Below, piece after piece: positions 6,067 to 13,771 of a stretch of DNA of 18,171 bases. This DNA is from an uncultured Oscillibacter sp. GTDB lineage: Bacteria > Bacillota > Clostridia > Oscillospirales > Oscillospiraceae. The position numbers and the translations under genes were made by a program. The first letter of the stretch is position 1; each line of letters opens with the position of its first letter. The notes under the pieces were generated by a model, which worked only from the letters and a program-made list of their open reading frames with translations, was not told the DNA's origin and searched no databases. The stretch is taken from NCBI GenBank assembly GCA_910585165.1, contig CAJUBX010000045.1, positions 1 to 18,171 of the forward strand, given 5' to 3'.

Positions 6067-6606
6067 ATGACCGCGTTTTGGAAGGCCCATAAAAAGGCCC
6101 TCTGCTGGGGCCTCGCCGGACTGCTGGCGGCCTGGTGCCTCTGGTACGCCCGTCCGGTGGATATCCATTTTCTGCTGGGGGACAACCTGCCGGATACCAG
6201 CAGCTATGTGATTCATATCATGCACACCTACGGTCCCCCGCCTCGGGTGGCCGCCCCGAAGGACGCTCAGGAGCAAGAGGCCCTGACGGCGGAGCTGATA
6301 AGCAGGCTGGAGGACCTCCGCTTCCACCGCTCCCCCCTGGAGCCCCTGCTGCGGCTGCTGCCCACTATGGGCCGAAGCGCCCGGAACCTGGACGGGGAGA
6401 CGGATTACAGCATCCACCTCACTTTTCACCGCATCCGGCCCCAAGAAGAGTGGGAGCCGCTTTTATCCCTGATGTTCTGGGTTGACCGCTGGTCCTACGG
6501 CCCCTATAACAAGCTGCCCCTCTACGTCTTACACGGGCAGGAGAAGGGCCGGGAGCTGGGGGCCTGGCTCTGGGAATTGGCCGGAGATTATAATAGCATT
6601 TCGTAG
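6067..6606 (+). CDS. Single-TM hypothetical protein between hisS and aspS
   Basis: 179 residues from ATG 6067, which has GGGAG at 6054-6058 as ribosome binding site; an in-frame GTG at 6058 that overlaps the hisS stop is an alternative start. The N-terminus (TAFWKAHKK, then a hydrophobic run ALCWGLAGLLAAWCLWYA) predicts a membrane anchor or uncleaved signal with the rest outside the membrane. The remainder is soluble with several Trp and His residues and ends in ELAGDYNSIS. I do not recognise the family. The tight junction with hisS implies translational coupling. It ends 67 bases before aspS in an A/T-rich spacer. The split of the usual hisS-aspS pair by this gene is unusual. Confidence 0.75.
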   Translation: MTAFWKAHKKALCWGLAGLLAAWCLWYARPVDIHFLLGDNLPDTSSYVIHIMHTYGPPPRVAAPKDAQEQEALTAELISRLEDLRFHRSPLEPLLRLLPTMGRSARNLDGETDYSIHLTFHRIRPQEEWEPLLSLMFWVDRWSYGPYNKLPLYVLHGQEKGRELGAWLWELAGDYNSIS

Positions 6607-6673
6607 TATTTCTATTTTTAATTCCAATTTGTATTTATAAATTCACCGTTTTACGGGAAAGGAAGCCAACACT

Positions 6674-8449
6674 ATGACACAAAACCGCACCCATACCTGC
6701 GGCGAGCTCCGCGCCGCCGACGCCGGAAAGGCCGTCAAGCTCTCCGGCTGGATGGAAAACATCCGGGAGGTGGGCTCCGAGCTGGCCTTCGTCATCCTCC
6801 GGGATTTCTACGGCACCACGCAGATCGTCGCCGAAACGCCGGAGATGGTTGCCCAGTTCAAGGCCATCACCAAGGAATCCACCATCTCCGTGGAGGGACT
6901 CGTCCGGGAACGGGCCAGCAAAAACCCCAAGCTCCCCACCGGGGACATTGAAATCGTCCCTGAAAAGGTGGAGATCCTGGGCCGCTGCCAGCACAACGAG
7001 CTGCCCTTCCAGGTGAACCGCAGCCGGGAGGCCGACGAGGCCCAGCGGCTCAAGTACCGCTATCTGGACCTGCGGAACCCGGCGGTAAAGGACAACATCG
7101 TCCTTCGCTGCCAGGTGGTCTCCGCTATCCGGGAGGCCATGACCAGGCACGGATTTTTGGAAATCACCACGCCTATTCTCACCGCCTCCTCCCCCGAGGG
7201 GGCCCGGGACTATCTGGTCCCCGCCCGGAACCACCCCGGGAAATTCTACGCCCTGCCCCAGGCTCCCCAGCAGTTCAAGCAGCTCCTCATGACCTCCGGC
7301 TTTGACCGCTATTTCCAGATTGCCCCCTGCTTCCGGGACGAGGACGCCCGGGCGGACCGCTCCCCCGGCGAATTCTACCAGCTGGACATGGAGATGGCCT
7401 TCGCCAGCCAGGAGGACGTGTTCGCCGTCATCGAAGACGTGCTGCCCCCCATCTTCGCCAAGTACGGCAAGTACGATACCGCCTCCGCCGCCCCCTTCAA
7501 GCGCATCCCCTACCTGGAGGCCATGGAGACCTACGGCACCGACAAGCCGGACCTGCGCATCGACCTGACGGTCCAGGACGTGACGGAGCTGCTGGGGGAC
7601 TGCGGCTTCCCGCCCTTCGAGCATCAGACCGTGAAGGCTGTGGCGGTGTCCGGCTTTGAGGGCACCCGCAAGCAGATTGACAAGCTCTGCACCGACGCGG
7701 AGGTTCAGTCCGGCCACAAGGCCTACTGGTTCCGGGTGGATGAAAAGGGGGAGATCGCAGGCGGCATCGCCAAATTCGTCCAGCCCATAAAGGACCAGGT
7801 GGCCAAGGCCCTGGGCCTGGAGCCCAACACCCTGGTGGCCCTGTCCGCCGGGACGAAGGCCGCGGCCCAGAAGACCGCGGGCGTGCTGGTGAAGACCCTG
7901 GGGGCCTTCTGCCCCAACCACTTCCAAAAGGAGCAGTACGCCTTCTGCTGGATTGTGGACTTCCCCATGTTTGAAATCGGAGAGGAGAGCGGCGAGCTGG
8001 AGTTCTGCCACAACCCCTTCTCCATGCCCTCCGGCGGGCTGGAGACGGTGGAGAAGGCCGTTGCGGGAAAGCTCGATCCCCTGTCCATCACCGCCGACCA
8101 GTACGATCTGGTGTGCAACGGCGTGGAGCTCTCCTCCGGCGCGGTGCGCAACCACGACCCGGAGATTATGGTCAAGGTCTTTTATATGGTGGGCCTGGAG
8201 GAGAAGGACGTGAAGGCCAAGTTCCCCGCCATGTACAACGCCTTCACCTACGGCGCGCCGCCCCACGCGGGCATCGCTCCGGGCATCGACCGGATGGTCA
8301 TGCTGCTGGCGGGAGAGGACTCCATCCGGGAGATCATCCCCTTCCCCATGAACAAAAACGCCCAGGACCTGATGATGGGCGCGCCCAGCGAGGTGGAGCC
8401 CCGCCAGCTGGAGGAGCTGCATATCGCCCTGGTAAAGCCGGAGGCGTGA
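6674..8449 (+). CDS. aspS: Aspartyl-tRNA synthetase
   Basis: Charges tRNA-Asp (class IIb). At 591 residues it is the normal length for bacterial AspRS. The order is: N-terminal OB-fold anticodon-binding domain (GWMENIREVGSELAFVILRD near residue 25); catalytic core with YRYLDLRNP, the flipping-loop segment SPEGARDYLVP, LPQAPQQFKQLLM, and motif 2 FRDEDARADRSPGEF; the bacterial GAD insertion domain in the middle; and motif 3 GIAPGIDRMVMLL with the C-terminal IREIIPFPMNKNAQDLM signature. The ATG follows GGAAAGGAAG. Whether it also charges tRNA-Asn cannot be decided from sequence alone; the residue before Gly in the anticodon loop region is Val (REVG), not the usual His or Leu. The A/T-rich spacer 6607-6673 has a TATAAA at 6636 but no good -35, so co-transcription with hisS is likeliest. 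Confidence 0.97.
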   Translation: MTQNRTHTCGELRAADAGKAVKLSGWMENIREVGSELAFVILRDFYGTTQIVAETPEMVAQFKAITKESTISVEGLVRERASKNPKLPTGDIEIVPEKVEILGRCQHNELPFQVNRSREADEAQRLKYRYLDLRNPAVKDNIVLRCQVVSAIREAMTRHGFLEITTPILTASSPEGARDYLVPARNHPGKFYALPQAPQQFKQLLMTSGFDRYFQIAPCFRDEDARADRSPGEFYQLDMEMAFASQEDVFAVIEDVLPPIFAKYGKYDTASAAPFKRIPYLEAMETYGTDKPDLRIDLTVQDVTELLGDCGFPPFEHQTVKAVAVSGFEGTRKQIDKLCTDAEVQSGHKAYWFRVDEKGEIAGGIAKFVQPIKDQVAKALGLEPNTLVALSAGTKAAAQKTAGVLVKTLGAFCPNHFQKEQYAFCWIVDFPMFEIGEESGELEFCHNPFSMPSGGLETVEKAVAGKLDPLSITADQYDLVCNGVELSSGAVRNHDPEIMVKVFYMVGLEEKDVKAKFPAMYNAFTYGAPPHAGIAPGIDRMVMLLAGEDSIREIIPFPMNKNAQDLMMGAPSEVEPRQLEELHIALVKPEA

Positions 8450-8455
8450 AAAACC

Positions 8456-8486
8456 GGGCGGCCGTCCTTTTCGGCGGCCGCCCTCT
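8456..8486 (+). terminator. Hairpin after aspS (candidate terminator)
   Basis: GGGCGGCCG at 8456-8464 pairs perfectly with CGGCCGCCC at 8475-8483 and is followed only by TCTT, a weak T-tract. It lies directly against the -35 box of the Gly T-box promoter, so it probably separates the aspS and glyS transcription units. Confidence 0.6.
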
Positions 8487-8514
8487 TGACAAGTTCCCAA
8501 AAACATGATAGAGT
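8486..8514 (+). promoter_or_regulatory. Promoter of the Gly T-box / glyS unit
   Basis: Perfect TTGACA at 8486-8491 and TAGAGT at 8509-8514 are 17 bases apart, with a TG at 8506-8507 that makes an extended -10. A start near 8521 places the T-box leader exactly downstream. Confidence 0.75.
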
Positions 8515-8520
8515 GGCAGA

Positions 8521-8761
8521 CGTTCAAAGGCTGCAAAGGGGAGAAGCCTCCCCCGTTCCGGTCAAGAGAGAGGGCGCTTGGTGCGAGCCCTTCCGGAAAG
8601 GGGAACGCTTGGCGCCCCTGAGCCGCGGGGAGGAAATGCCCCGCCGGCCTCCCGCCGTTACCGGGCAGAGCGTCCCCCGTATTCCGGGGGGAATTCAGGT
8701 GGAACCGCGGACCACACAAGTTCGCCCTGAGCCAAGGGAGGCTCGGGGCATTTTATTTTTT
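8521..8761 (+). promoter_or_regulatory. T-box leader for glyS, tRNA-Gly specific (GGC specifier)
   Basis: T-box riboswitch. Seen: Stem I base AGGGG 8537-8541 pairing with CCCCT 8615-8619; distal motif AGAGAG at 8565-8570 with its GGTGCGAG partner near 8579-8586; specifier GGC at 8611-8613 followed by a purine and the closing stem; T-box AGGTGGAACCGCGG at 8697-8710. The TGGA (8700-8703) pairs with UCCA, so the tRNA must have a U discriminator, which is correct for bacterial tRNA-Gly. Codon and discriminator therefore agree. Uncharged tRNA-Gly should favour readthrough into glyS. Confidence 0.95.
8724..8761 (+). terminator. Regulated terminator of the Gly T-box
   Basis: GCCCTGAGCC (8724-8733) and GGCTCGGGGC (8740-8749) form a 10-bp stem with one G-U pair and a 6-base loop, followed by a T-rich run 8751-8761 interrupted by one A. 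It lies 16 bases before the preferred glyS start. Confidence 0.9.
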
Positions 8762-8776
8762 AAGGAGTGTATGACT

Positions 8777-10192
8777 ATGGACAACCGGCAAAAGACCATG
8801 GAAAAAATCGTCGCCCTGTGCAAGGGCCGGGGCTTCGTATTCCCCGGCAGCGAGATTTACGGCGGCCTCGCCAACAGCTGGGACTACGGCCCCTTAGGCG
8901 TGGAGCTCAAGAACAACGTCAAGCGGGCCTGGTGGAAAAAATTCGTCCAGGAGAACCCCTACAACGTGGGCCTGGACGCCGCCATCCTCATGAATTCCCA
9001 GGTCTGGGTGGCCTCCGGCCACGTGTCCACCTTCAACGACCCCCTCATCGACTGCAAGAGCTGCAAGATGCGCCACCGGGCCGACAAGCTGGTGGAGGGC
9101 TTCGTCCAGGAGAATAACCTGGACGTAAACGTGGAGGCCATGTCTCAGGAGGACCTGGTGGCCTTCATCCGGGAAAAGGAGGTCCCCTGCCCGGGGTGCG
9201 GCAAGCACGACTTCACCGACATCCGCCGCTTTAACCTGATGTTCAAGACCCACCAGGGCGTGACGGAGGACTCCGCCAACGAGGTCTACCTCCGGCCCGA
9301 GACCGCCCAGGGCATCTTCGTCAACTTCCCCGCCATTCAGCGGACCACCCGCCGCAAGCTCCCCTTCGGCGTGTGCCAGGTGGGCAAGAGCTTCCGCAAC
9401 GAAATCACCCCGGGCAACTTCATCTTCCGCATCCGGGAGTTCGAGCAGATGGAGCTGGAGTTCTTCTGCAAGCCCGGCACAGACCTGGAGTGGTTCCAGT
9501 ACTGGCGGACCTACTGCCACGACTGGCTGGTGGGCCTGAACGTGAAGGAGGAGAACCTGCGCCTGCGGGACCACGAGCCCGAGGAGCTGGCCTTCTACTC
9601 CAAGGCCACCACGGACTTCGAGTACCTCTTCCCCTTCGGCTGGGGCGAGCTGTGGGGCGTGGCGGACCGGACGGACTACGACCTGAGCCAGCACCAGAAG
9701 CACTCCGGCCAGGACCTCACCTACTTCGACCAGGAGAAGAACGAGCACTATATCCCCTACGTCATCGAGCCCTCTCTCGGCGCGGACCGGATGACCCTGG
9801 CGCTGCTGGTGGAGGCCTATGACGAGGAAGTGGTGGACGCGGCCAAAAACGATGTGCGCACCGTCATGCGCTTTCATCCCGCCATCGCCCCCTTCAAGGC
9901 GGCGGTGCTGCCCCTTTCCAAAAAGCTCAGCGCCAAGGCCCAGGAAATTCAGCAGGAGCTGTCCAAAGATTGGATGGTGGACTTCGATGAGACCGGGTCC
10001 ATCGGCAAGCGCTACCGCCGGGAGGACGAGATCGGCACCCCCTACTGCGTCACCGTGGACTTCGACACCGTGGGCGACGGGGAGAAGGCCGGGGACGGCT
10101 GCGTCACCGTCCGGGAGCGGGACTCCATGGCCCAGGTCCGCATCCCCATCGGACAGCTGAGAAGCTATCTGGCGGAAAAGCTGGCCTACTGA
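8777..10192 (+). CDS. glyS: Glycyl-tRNA synthetase, single-chain type
   Basis: Charges tRNA-Gly; this is the single-subunit (eukaryote-like, alpha2) class II GlyRS rather than the GlyQ/GlyS alpha2beta2 form. At 471 residues it matches the family length. Visible: N-terminal IVALCKGRGFVFPGSEIYGG and NSWDYGPLGVELKNN; a zinc-ribbon-like pair CKSCKMRH and CPGCGKH; RPETAQGIFVNF; motif 2 FRNEITPGNFIFRIREFEQMELEFF; the GWGELWGVADRTDYDL segment; motif 3 EPSLGADRMTLALL; and a C-terminal anticodon-binding domain starting near FKAAVLPLSKK. ATG 8777 is preferred because AAGGAG (8762-8767) lies 9 bases upstream; ATG 8771 is only 3 bases from it. The frame runs open upstream through the T-box leader, which is not coding. 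Confidence 0.97.
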   Translation: MDNRQKTMEKIVALCKGRGFVFPGSEIYGGLANSWDYGPLGVELKNNVKRAWWKKFVQENPYNVGLDAAILMNSQVWVASGHVSTFNDPLIDCKSCKMRHRADKLVEGFVQENNLDVNVEAMSQEDLVAFIREKEVPCPGCGKHDFTDIRRFNLMFKTHQGVTEDSANEVYLRPETAQGIFVNFPAIQRTTRRKLPFGVCQVGKSFRNEITPGNFIFRIREFEQMELEFFCKPGTDLEWFQYWRTYCHDWLVGLNVKEENLRLRDHEPEELAFYSKATTDFEYLFPFGWGELWGVADRTDYDLSQHQKHSGQDLTYFDQEKNEHYIPYVIEPSLGADRMTLALLVEAYDEEVVDAAKNDVRTVMRFHPAIAPFKAAVLPLSKKLSAKAQEIQQELSKDWMVDFDETGSIGKRYRREDEIGTPYCVTVDFDTVGDGEKAGDGCVTVRERDSMAQVRIPIGQLRSYLAEKLAY

Positions 10193-10206
10193 GACCGCCC
10201 TTTGGG

Positions 10207-10241
10207 CTGCGGGGGCCTTTTCCCCGCGGCCCCGGCTTTTT
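10207..10241 (+). terminator. Candidate terminator after glyS
   Basis: A GC-rich inverted repeat (GGGGCC at 10212-10217 with GGCCCC at 10228-10233; an alternative pairing is GCGGGG with CCCCGC) is followed shortly by five T residues (10237-10241). It sits only 10 bases before the next start codon, so readthrough into the sulfatase gene may be significant. Confidence 0.6.
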
Positions 10242-10250
10242 AAGAAAAAG

Positions 10251-12200
10251 ATGAAAAAACGGTTTGCTTTGAAAAAGCGGCGGGGGCCTGTCGGCCCCGT
10301 CTGGCTCCGGTGCTGCCTCTTCGCCGCCGCCTCCTTCTGCATGGGGCTGGCCATTACCATCGCCATGCAGTGGATTTTCCTGGGGACCCTGCCCGTCGTG
10401 CTGGAGTGGGTCCTGGAGTACCCCGCCCACCTGCTGATGACCGCCCTGCTCTGGGCCGTGCCCGTGTGCGTGCTGGGCGCAACCCTGGGGCGGCTGTGGA
10501 TTGCCGCCCTGCCTGTTGGGGCGGCGGCCCTGGCCCTGGCCCTGGTGGACTACTTCAAAAACGCTATCAACGGAAGCCCCCTGGAGCTGGCGGATTTCGG
10601 CCTGGCCGGGGCGGCGGGAAACGTGGCGGGCCTGGCCGGGGACCTGACGCCGCCGGAGGACTTCTACCAGGCGGCGGCGGCCTTGGCCCTCTGCGCGCTC
10701 ATGCTGTTGCTCACCCGGCGGCTCACCGCCCTGGAGGGAACCGCCCGGGCCCGGGCCTGGCTGTGCTCCCTGACCCTGGCGGGGATTCTCCTCACCGGCA
10801 CGGGAACCCGGGCCGTAGGCGGCTGGCTGGGGGTGGACTTTTACACCCGGATGAAGCCGGCGGAAAACCACAGCGCCCACGGGCTGACCCTCAGCCTCTG
10901 GCGGGACGCCTTTCCCCAGCCCAAAACGCCGCCGGAGGGCTATGACCAGGACTACATGCTGGAGGTGCTGGCCCGGGTGGACCAGCTGACGGAGGCCCGG
11001 ACGGAGCCGGAGGTCCGGCCCAACATCCTGTTTATCCTCTCCGAGTCCTTCTTCGACCTGACCCGCCTGCCGGTGATCCGCTACGGCGGGGACCCCCTGG
11101 AAAACTTCCACGCCCTGGAGGCGGAGAGCGTCAGCGGCACCTTCCACAGCCACTATCTGGGCTACGGCACCGGATACCTGGAGATTCCCCTGCTCTACGG
11201 CCTCAGCGGCGCCGACCTGCCGCCGGGAACCAACATCTGCTTCCAGGAGCCGGAGGTCTATGAGCGCTTCGACGCCCTGGCGGAGCAGTACACCAATTCC
11301 GGTGATTATACCGCCGAAATGCTTCACGCCTTTGACAACTCTTTGTATAACTGTGTGGTGAACTATCCCCTGCTGGGCTTCCAAAACCTGTATTTCAACC
11401 TGGAAATCAAGGAGATGGACATTGACCAGCCGTACTACGGCGGGTACTACATGCGGGACGGATACCTCTTCCAGGCCATGCTGAACCGGCTGGAGGCGGC
11501 CAACGCGGCGGGAAACCGGGCCTTCCTCTTCGGCATCACCATGGAAAACCACCAGCCCTTCAAGCCGGAAAAATTCAACTACCAGTGTCAGATTCCCCTT
11601 ATCGCCGACGACTTCACCCCCGCCCAGCGGGATTACCTCCGGGTCATGCTGGAGGGCATCACCCGGGCGGACCAGGCCCTGGGCTGGCTGACGGAAGCCC
11701 TCCGCCAGTACCCGGAGCCCACCATCGTGGTCTTCTTCGGGGACCACCGGCCCAACCTGTTCATGCCCGGCGGGGACACCATCTACACGCTTCTGGGCCT
11801 CTCCCCGGAAAACGACACCGCAAGCTGGACGGCGGAGCAGATCAACGACCTGTTCTCCACGGACTACCTCATCTGGGCCAACGACCCGGCCTTGCTGGGG
11901 GACCTGGCGGGAACCCGGAAGGACAGCAGCATCACCGCCCTGGGGCCCCAGCTGCTGGAGCTGACAAAGCAGCCCGTGTCCCGGTACTGGGCTTTGCTGG
12001 AGAAAATCCCGGAGGCCTCCCTCACCGAAGGCGCCCTCTACTTCCTGGACAGCCAGGGACGGCCCAGCCTCACCCGGGAGGAGGCGGAACTGAGCCCTGA
12101 GGCTTTGGAGCTGCTGGAGCTGCGGGACGCGGTGATGTACGACGCGATCTACGGCAAGCGCTATATCACCGAACAGATGAACCTGCCCCCCGGGGCATGA
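10251..12200 (+). CDS. LTA synthase-family membrane sulfatase
   Basis: 649-residue membrane protein of the LtaS/alkaline-phosphatase superfamily, which transfers glycerol-phosphate from phosphatidylglycerol (or related groups) to surface polymers. The first 200 residues carry about five hydrophobic segments (near 20-45, 52-72, 80-102, 140-157, 170-188), then an extracytoplasmic sulfatase domain begins at PNILFILSESFFD. Likely active-site residues by family comparison are Glu265 in SESF, the catalytic Thr307 in YGTGYLE, and Asp498-His499 in FFGDHRP. Substrate is uncertain: true LTA synthase, a primase or another phosphotransferase are all possible. The ribosome binding site is weak (TAAGAAAAAG). 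It follows glyS by 58 bases, with a candidate terminator between them, and ends at a strong bidirectional terminator. Confidence 0.88.
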   Translation: MKKRFALKKRRGPVGPVWLRCCLFAAASFCMGLAITIAMQWIFLGTLPVVLEWVLEYPAHLLMTALLWAVPVCVLGATLGRLWIAALPVGAAALALALVDYFKNAINGSPLELADFGLAGAAGNVAGLAGDLTPPEDFYQAAAALALCALMLLLTRRLTALEGTARARAWLCSLTLAGILLTGTGTRAVGGWLGVDFYTRMKPAENHSAHGLTLSLWRDAFPQPKTPPEGYDQDYMLEVLARVDQLTEARTEPEVRPNILFILSESFFDLTRLPVIRYGGDPLENFHALEAESVSGTFHSHYLGYGTGYLEIPLLYGLSGADLPPGTNICFQEPEVYERFDALAEQYTNSGDYTAEMLHAFDNSLYNCVVNYPLLGFQNLYFNLEIKEMDIDQPYYGGYYMRDGYLFQAMLNRLEAANAAGNRAFLFGITMENHQPFKPEKFNYQCQIPLIADDFTPAQRDYLRVMLEGITRADQALGWLTEALRQYPEPTIVVFFGDHRPNLFMPGGDTIYTLLGLSPENDTASWTAEQINDLFSTDYLIWANDPALLGDLAGTRKDSSITALGPQLLELTKQPVSRYWALLEKIPEASLTEGALYFLDSQGRPSLTREEAELSPEALELLELRDAVMYDAIYGKRYITEQMNLPPGA

Positions 12201-12202
12201 GA

Positions 12203-12228
12203 AAAGACCGCCGCCAGGCGGTCTTTTT
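12203..12228. terminator. Bidirectional intrinsic terminator between convergent units
   Basis: AAAGACCGCC, loop GCCA, GGCGGTCTTTTT. The stem is perfect; a T-run follows on the plus strand and an A-run precedes it, so it can end both the sulfatase transcript (stop at 12200) and the minus-strand nadE operon (last stop at 12235). Confidence 0.93.
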
Positions 12229-12234
12229 CTATAC

Positions 12235-12549
12235 TCAGAAGAACATCCCCATAAAGCCGTCGGGCCGCTCCTGGGCCTGGTTCCAAATCTCATAGAACAG
12301 CCCCGGGGAAATCTCCCGGACGGCATACTCTCCCTCCCCGTCCGGCGCTTTCAGCTCCCGCAGGTCTTCCGGGAAGGGGGCCGGGGCCAGGGCTCCCTCG
12401 TTCCCCCGCTCGCCGCCATAGGAAAAGGCAACCCCGCTGCGGTAAAACTCCACCCGCCGCCGCTCCCGGCGGCCTTCGTCCAGCTCCGAATAAATCAGGT
12501 AGGGCTCGTCGTCCAAATCGTGGTCCCACTCTGCCAGCACGTATTTCAT
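12235..12549 (-). CDS. Small protein resembling the DUF6881 family
   Basis: 104 residues, starting MKYVLAEWDHDLDDEPYLIY with SELDEGRRERRRVEFYRSG and a C-terminal EYAVREISPGLFYEIW. This pattern (WxH...DEP...LYSELD...R.VE.fr.G) resembles the DUF6881 family of small bacterial proteins of unknown function, recalled from memory and not searched. No membrane segment or signal peptide is seen. The chosen ATG (plus-strand 12547-12549) follows GAGAGG on the minus strand; the longer open frame to 12612 is inside alaX. It starts 4 bases after the alaX stop, so it is the last gene of the nadE operon, and its stop is next to the shared terminator. Confidence 0.7.
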   Translation of the reverse strand: MKYVLAEWDHDLDDEPYLIYSELDEGRRERRRVEFYRSGVAFSYGGERGNEGALAPAPFPEDLRELKAPDGEGEYAVREISPGLFYEIWNQAQERPDGFMGMFF

Positions 12550-12553
12550 ATGC

Positions 12554-13714
12554 TTACCTCTCGAAAAAGCGTTCAATCTCCTCCCGGGAGGCCGCGGCGC
12601 TCCCCTGGGCAAAGCCGTTCCGGCCGCCGCCCCGGCCTCGAAGGACCCGGTTCAGCTCCTTCACCAGGGGGGAGATATCCTCCCCGCCGGAGCGGGCCAG
12701 GGCGTAGCTCCACGTTTCCCCCTCCCCGGCAAACACCGCCGCAAGGCCGCCGCAGGACTTCCCCACCGCGTCCGCCAGGCGGCGCACGCTGTCCGGCCGC
12801 AGGGGAGGCTGAAACACCAGCGCGTCCCCCTTCCCTGCCCGCTCCGCGGCGATGGCGGCAAAGACCGCCTGCTCCAGCTCCGCCGCCCGGTCCTTCACGG
12901 CGGAGAGCTCCGCCGCCAGCCGCTCCACCGCCGCCAGAGTCTCCAGGGGCTTCACGCTCAGCCGCCGGCCAATGGCTTTGGCCTGATCATAAGCCCCGCC
13001 CAGATACCGCAGGGCCCGGGCCCCGCAGAGAATCTCCAGCCGGACCCCCTCCCGGAATTTCTGGCAGGAGAGGACCTTGATGGGACCCGCCTGCCCCGCC
13101 GAGGCAACATGGGTGCCGCAGCAGGCGCAGCGGTCCGCCCCGGGAAATTCCACAATGCGGACCTGCCCGGCCAGCTCCTTCTTGCTCCGGTACTCCAGCG
13201 CCGCCAGCTCCGGCCGGGAGGGATAGGTAACCTCCACCGCCCGGTCCGCCCAGACAGCCTCGTTGGCAAGGCCCTCCGCCTCCATCACCTGCTCCCAGGT
13301 GAGGTCCGTGTTGTAGTCGATGGTGACGGTCTCCGCCCCCAGGTGGAAGCCCACGTTGTCACAGCCGTACAGCCGGCAGAGAATGCCGCTGATGATATGC
13401 TCCCCGGAGTGCTGCTGCATATGGTCGAAGCGCCGGGCCCAGTCCAGAATTCCCGTAACCACCGTCCCCGGCTCCGCCGGAGCAGAGCAGGTGTGGAGCA
13501 CCGCGCCGTTTTTCTCGTGCACGTCCGTGACGGAAATCTCCCCCGTGGAGGTTCTCAGCGCGCCGTGGTCGGCGGGCTGGCCGCCCCCCTCAGGGTAAAA
13601 GGCCGTCTGGTCTAAAACCACCTTCCACGCCTCCCCGGCCCTCTCGCAGGAGAGGACCGTGGCGGGAAATTCCCGGAGAAAGGGGTCGTCATAGTACAGT
13701 TTCTTTGTCTCCAT
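12554..13714 (-). CDS. alaX: Alanyl-tRNA editing protein (AlaX, long form)
   Basis: Trans-editing protein that deacylates mischarged tRNA-Ala (Ser or Gly on tRNA-Ala). At 386 residues it combines the AlaRS-type beta-barrel/editing domain with a C-terminal DHHA1-like domain. Seen: TAFYPEGGGQPADHG at residues 37-51, the zinc motif HSGEH at residues 102-106, its partner CACCGTH at residues 196-202 (ligands most likely C198 and H202), a coiled-coil-like stretch (LAAVERLAAELSAVKDRAAELEQ), and a C-terminal Gly-rich RGRGGGRNGFAQGSA, the DHHA1 hallmark. The ATG follows GGGAGG at 8 bases on the minus strand. It lies 57 bases after nagZ in the same operon. A full AlaRS is not in the window. Confidence 0.93.
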   Translation of the reverse strand: METKKLYYDDPFLREFPATVLSCERAGEAWKVVLDQTAFYPEGGGQPADHGALRTSTGEISVTDVHEKNGAVLHTCSAPAEPGTVVTGILDWARRFDHMQQHSGEHIISGILCRLYGCDNVGFHLGAETVTIDYNTDLTWEQVMEAEGLANEAVWADRAVEVTYPSRPELAALEYRSKKELAGQVRIVEFPGADRCACCGTHVASAGQAGPIKVLSCQKFREGVRLEILCGARALRYLGGAYDQAKAIGRRLSVKPLETLAAVERLAAELSAVKDRAAELEQAVFAAIAAERAGKGDALVFQPPLRPDSVRRLADAVGKSCGGLAAVFAGEGETWSYALARSGGEDISPLVKELNRVLRGRGGGRNGFAQGSAAASREEIERFFER

Positions 13715-13771
13715 CCGTTTTCCTCCCGGAGCCCGGACCCACAGGCGTTTCCCGCCCGGGCATCCCGGCTC

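Noticed and set aside
6607..6673. A/T-rich spacer considered as an aspS promoter
   Set aside because: TATAAA at 6636-6641 has no recognisable -35 at the right distance. Readthrough from hisS explains aspS expression equally well.
6635..8719. Very long minus-strand open frame opposite aspS (694 codons)
   Set aside because: An antisense shadow of GC-rich codons in aspS. The plus-strand frame matches AspRS throughout, and the antisense product is low-complexity Gly/His/Leu-rich sequence. The same applies to the long antisense frames opposite glyS, the sulfatase, hisS and nadE.
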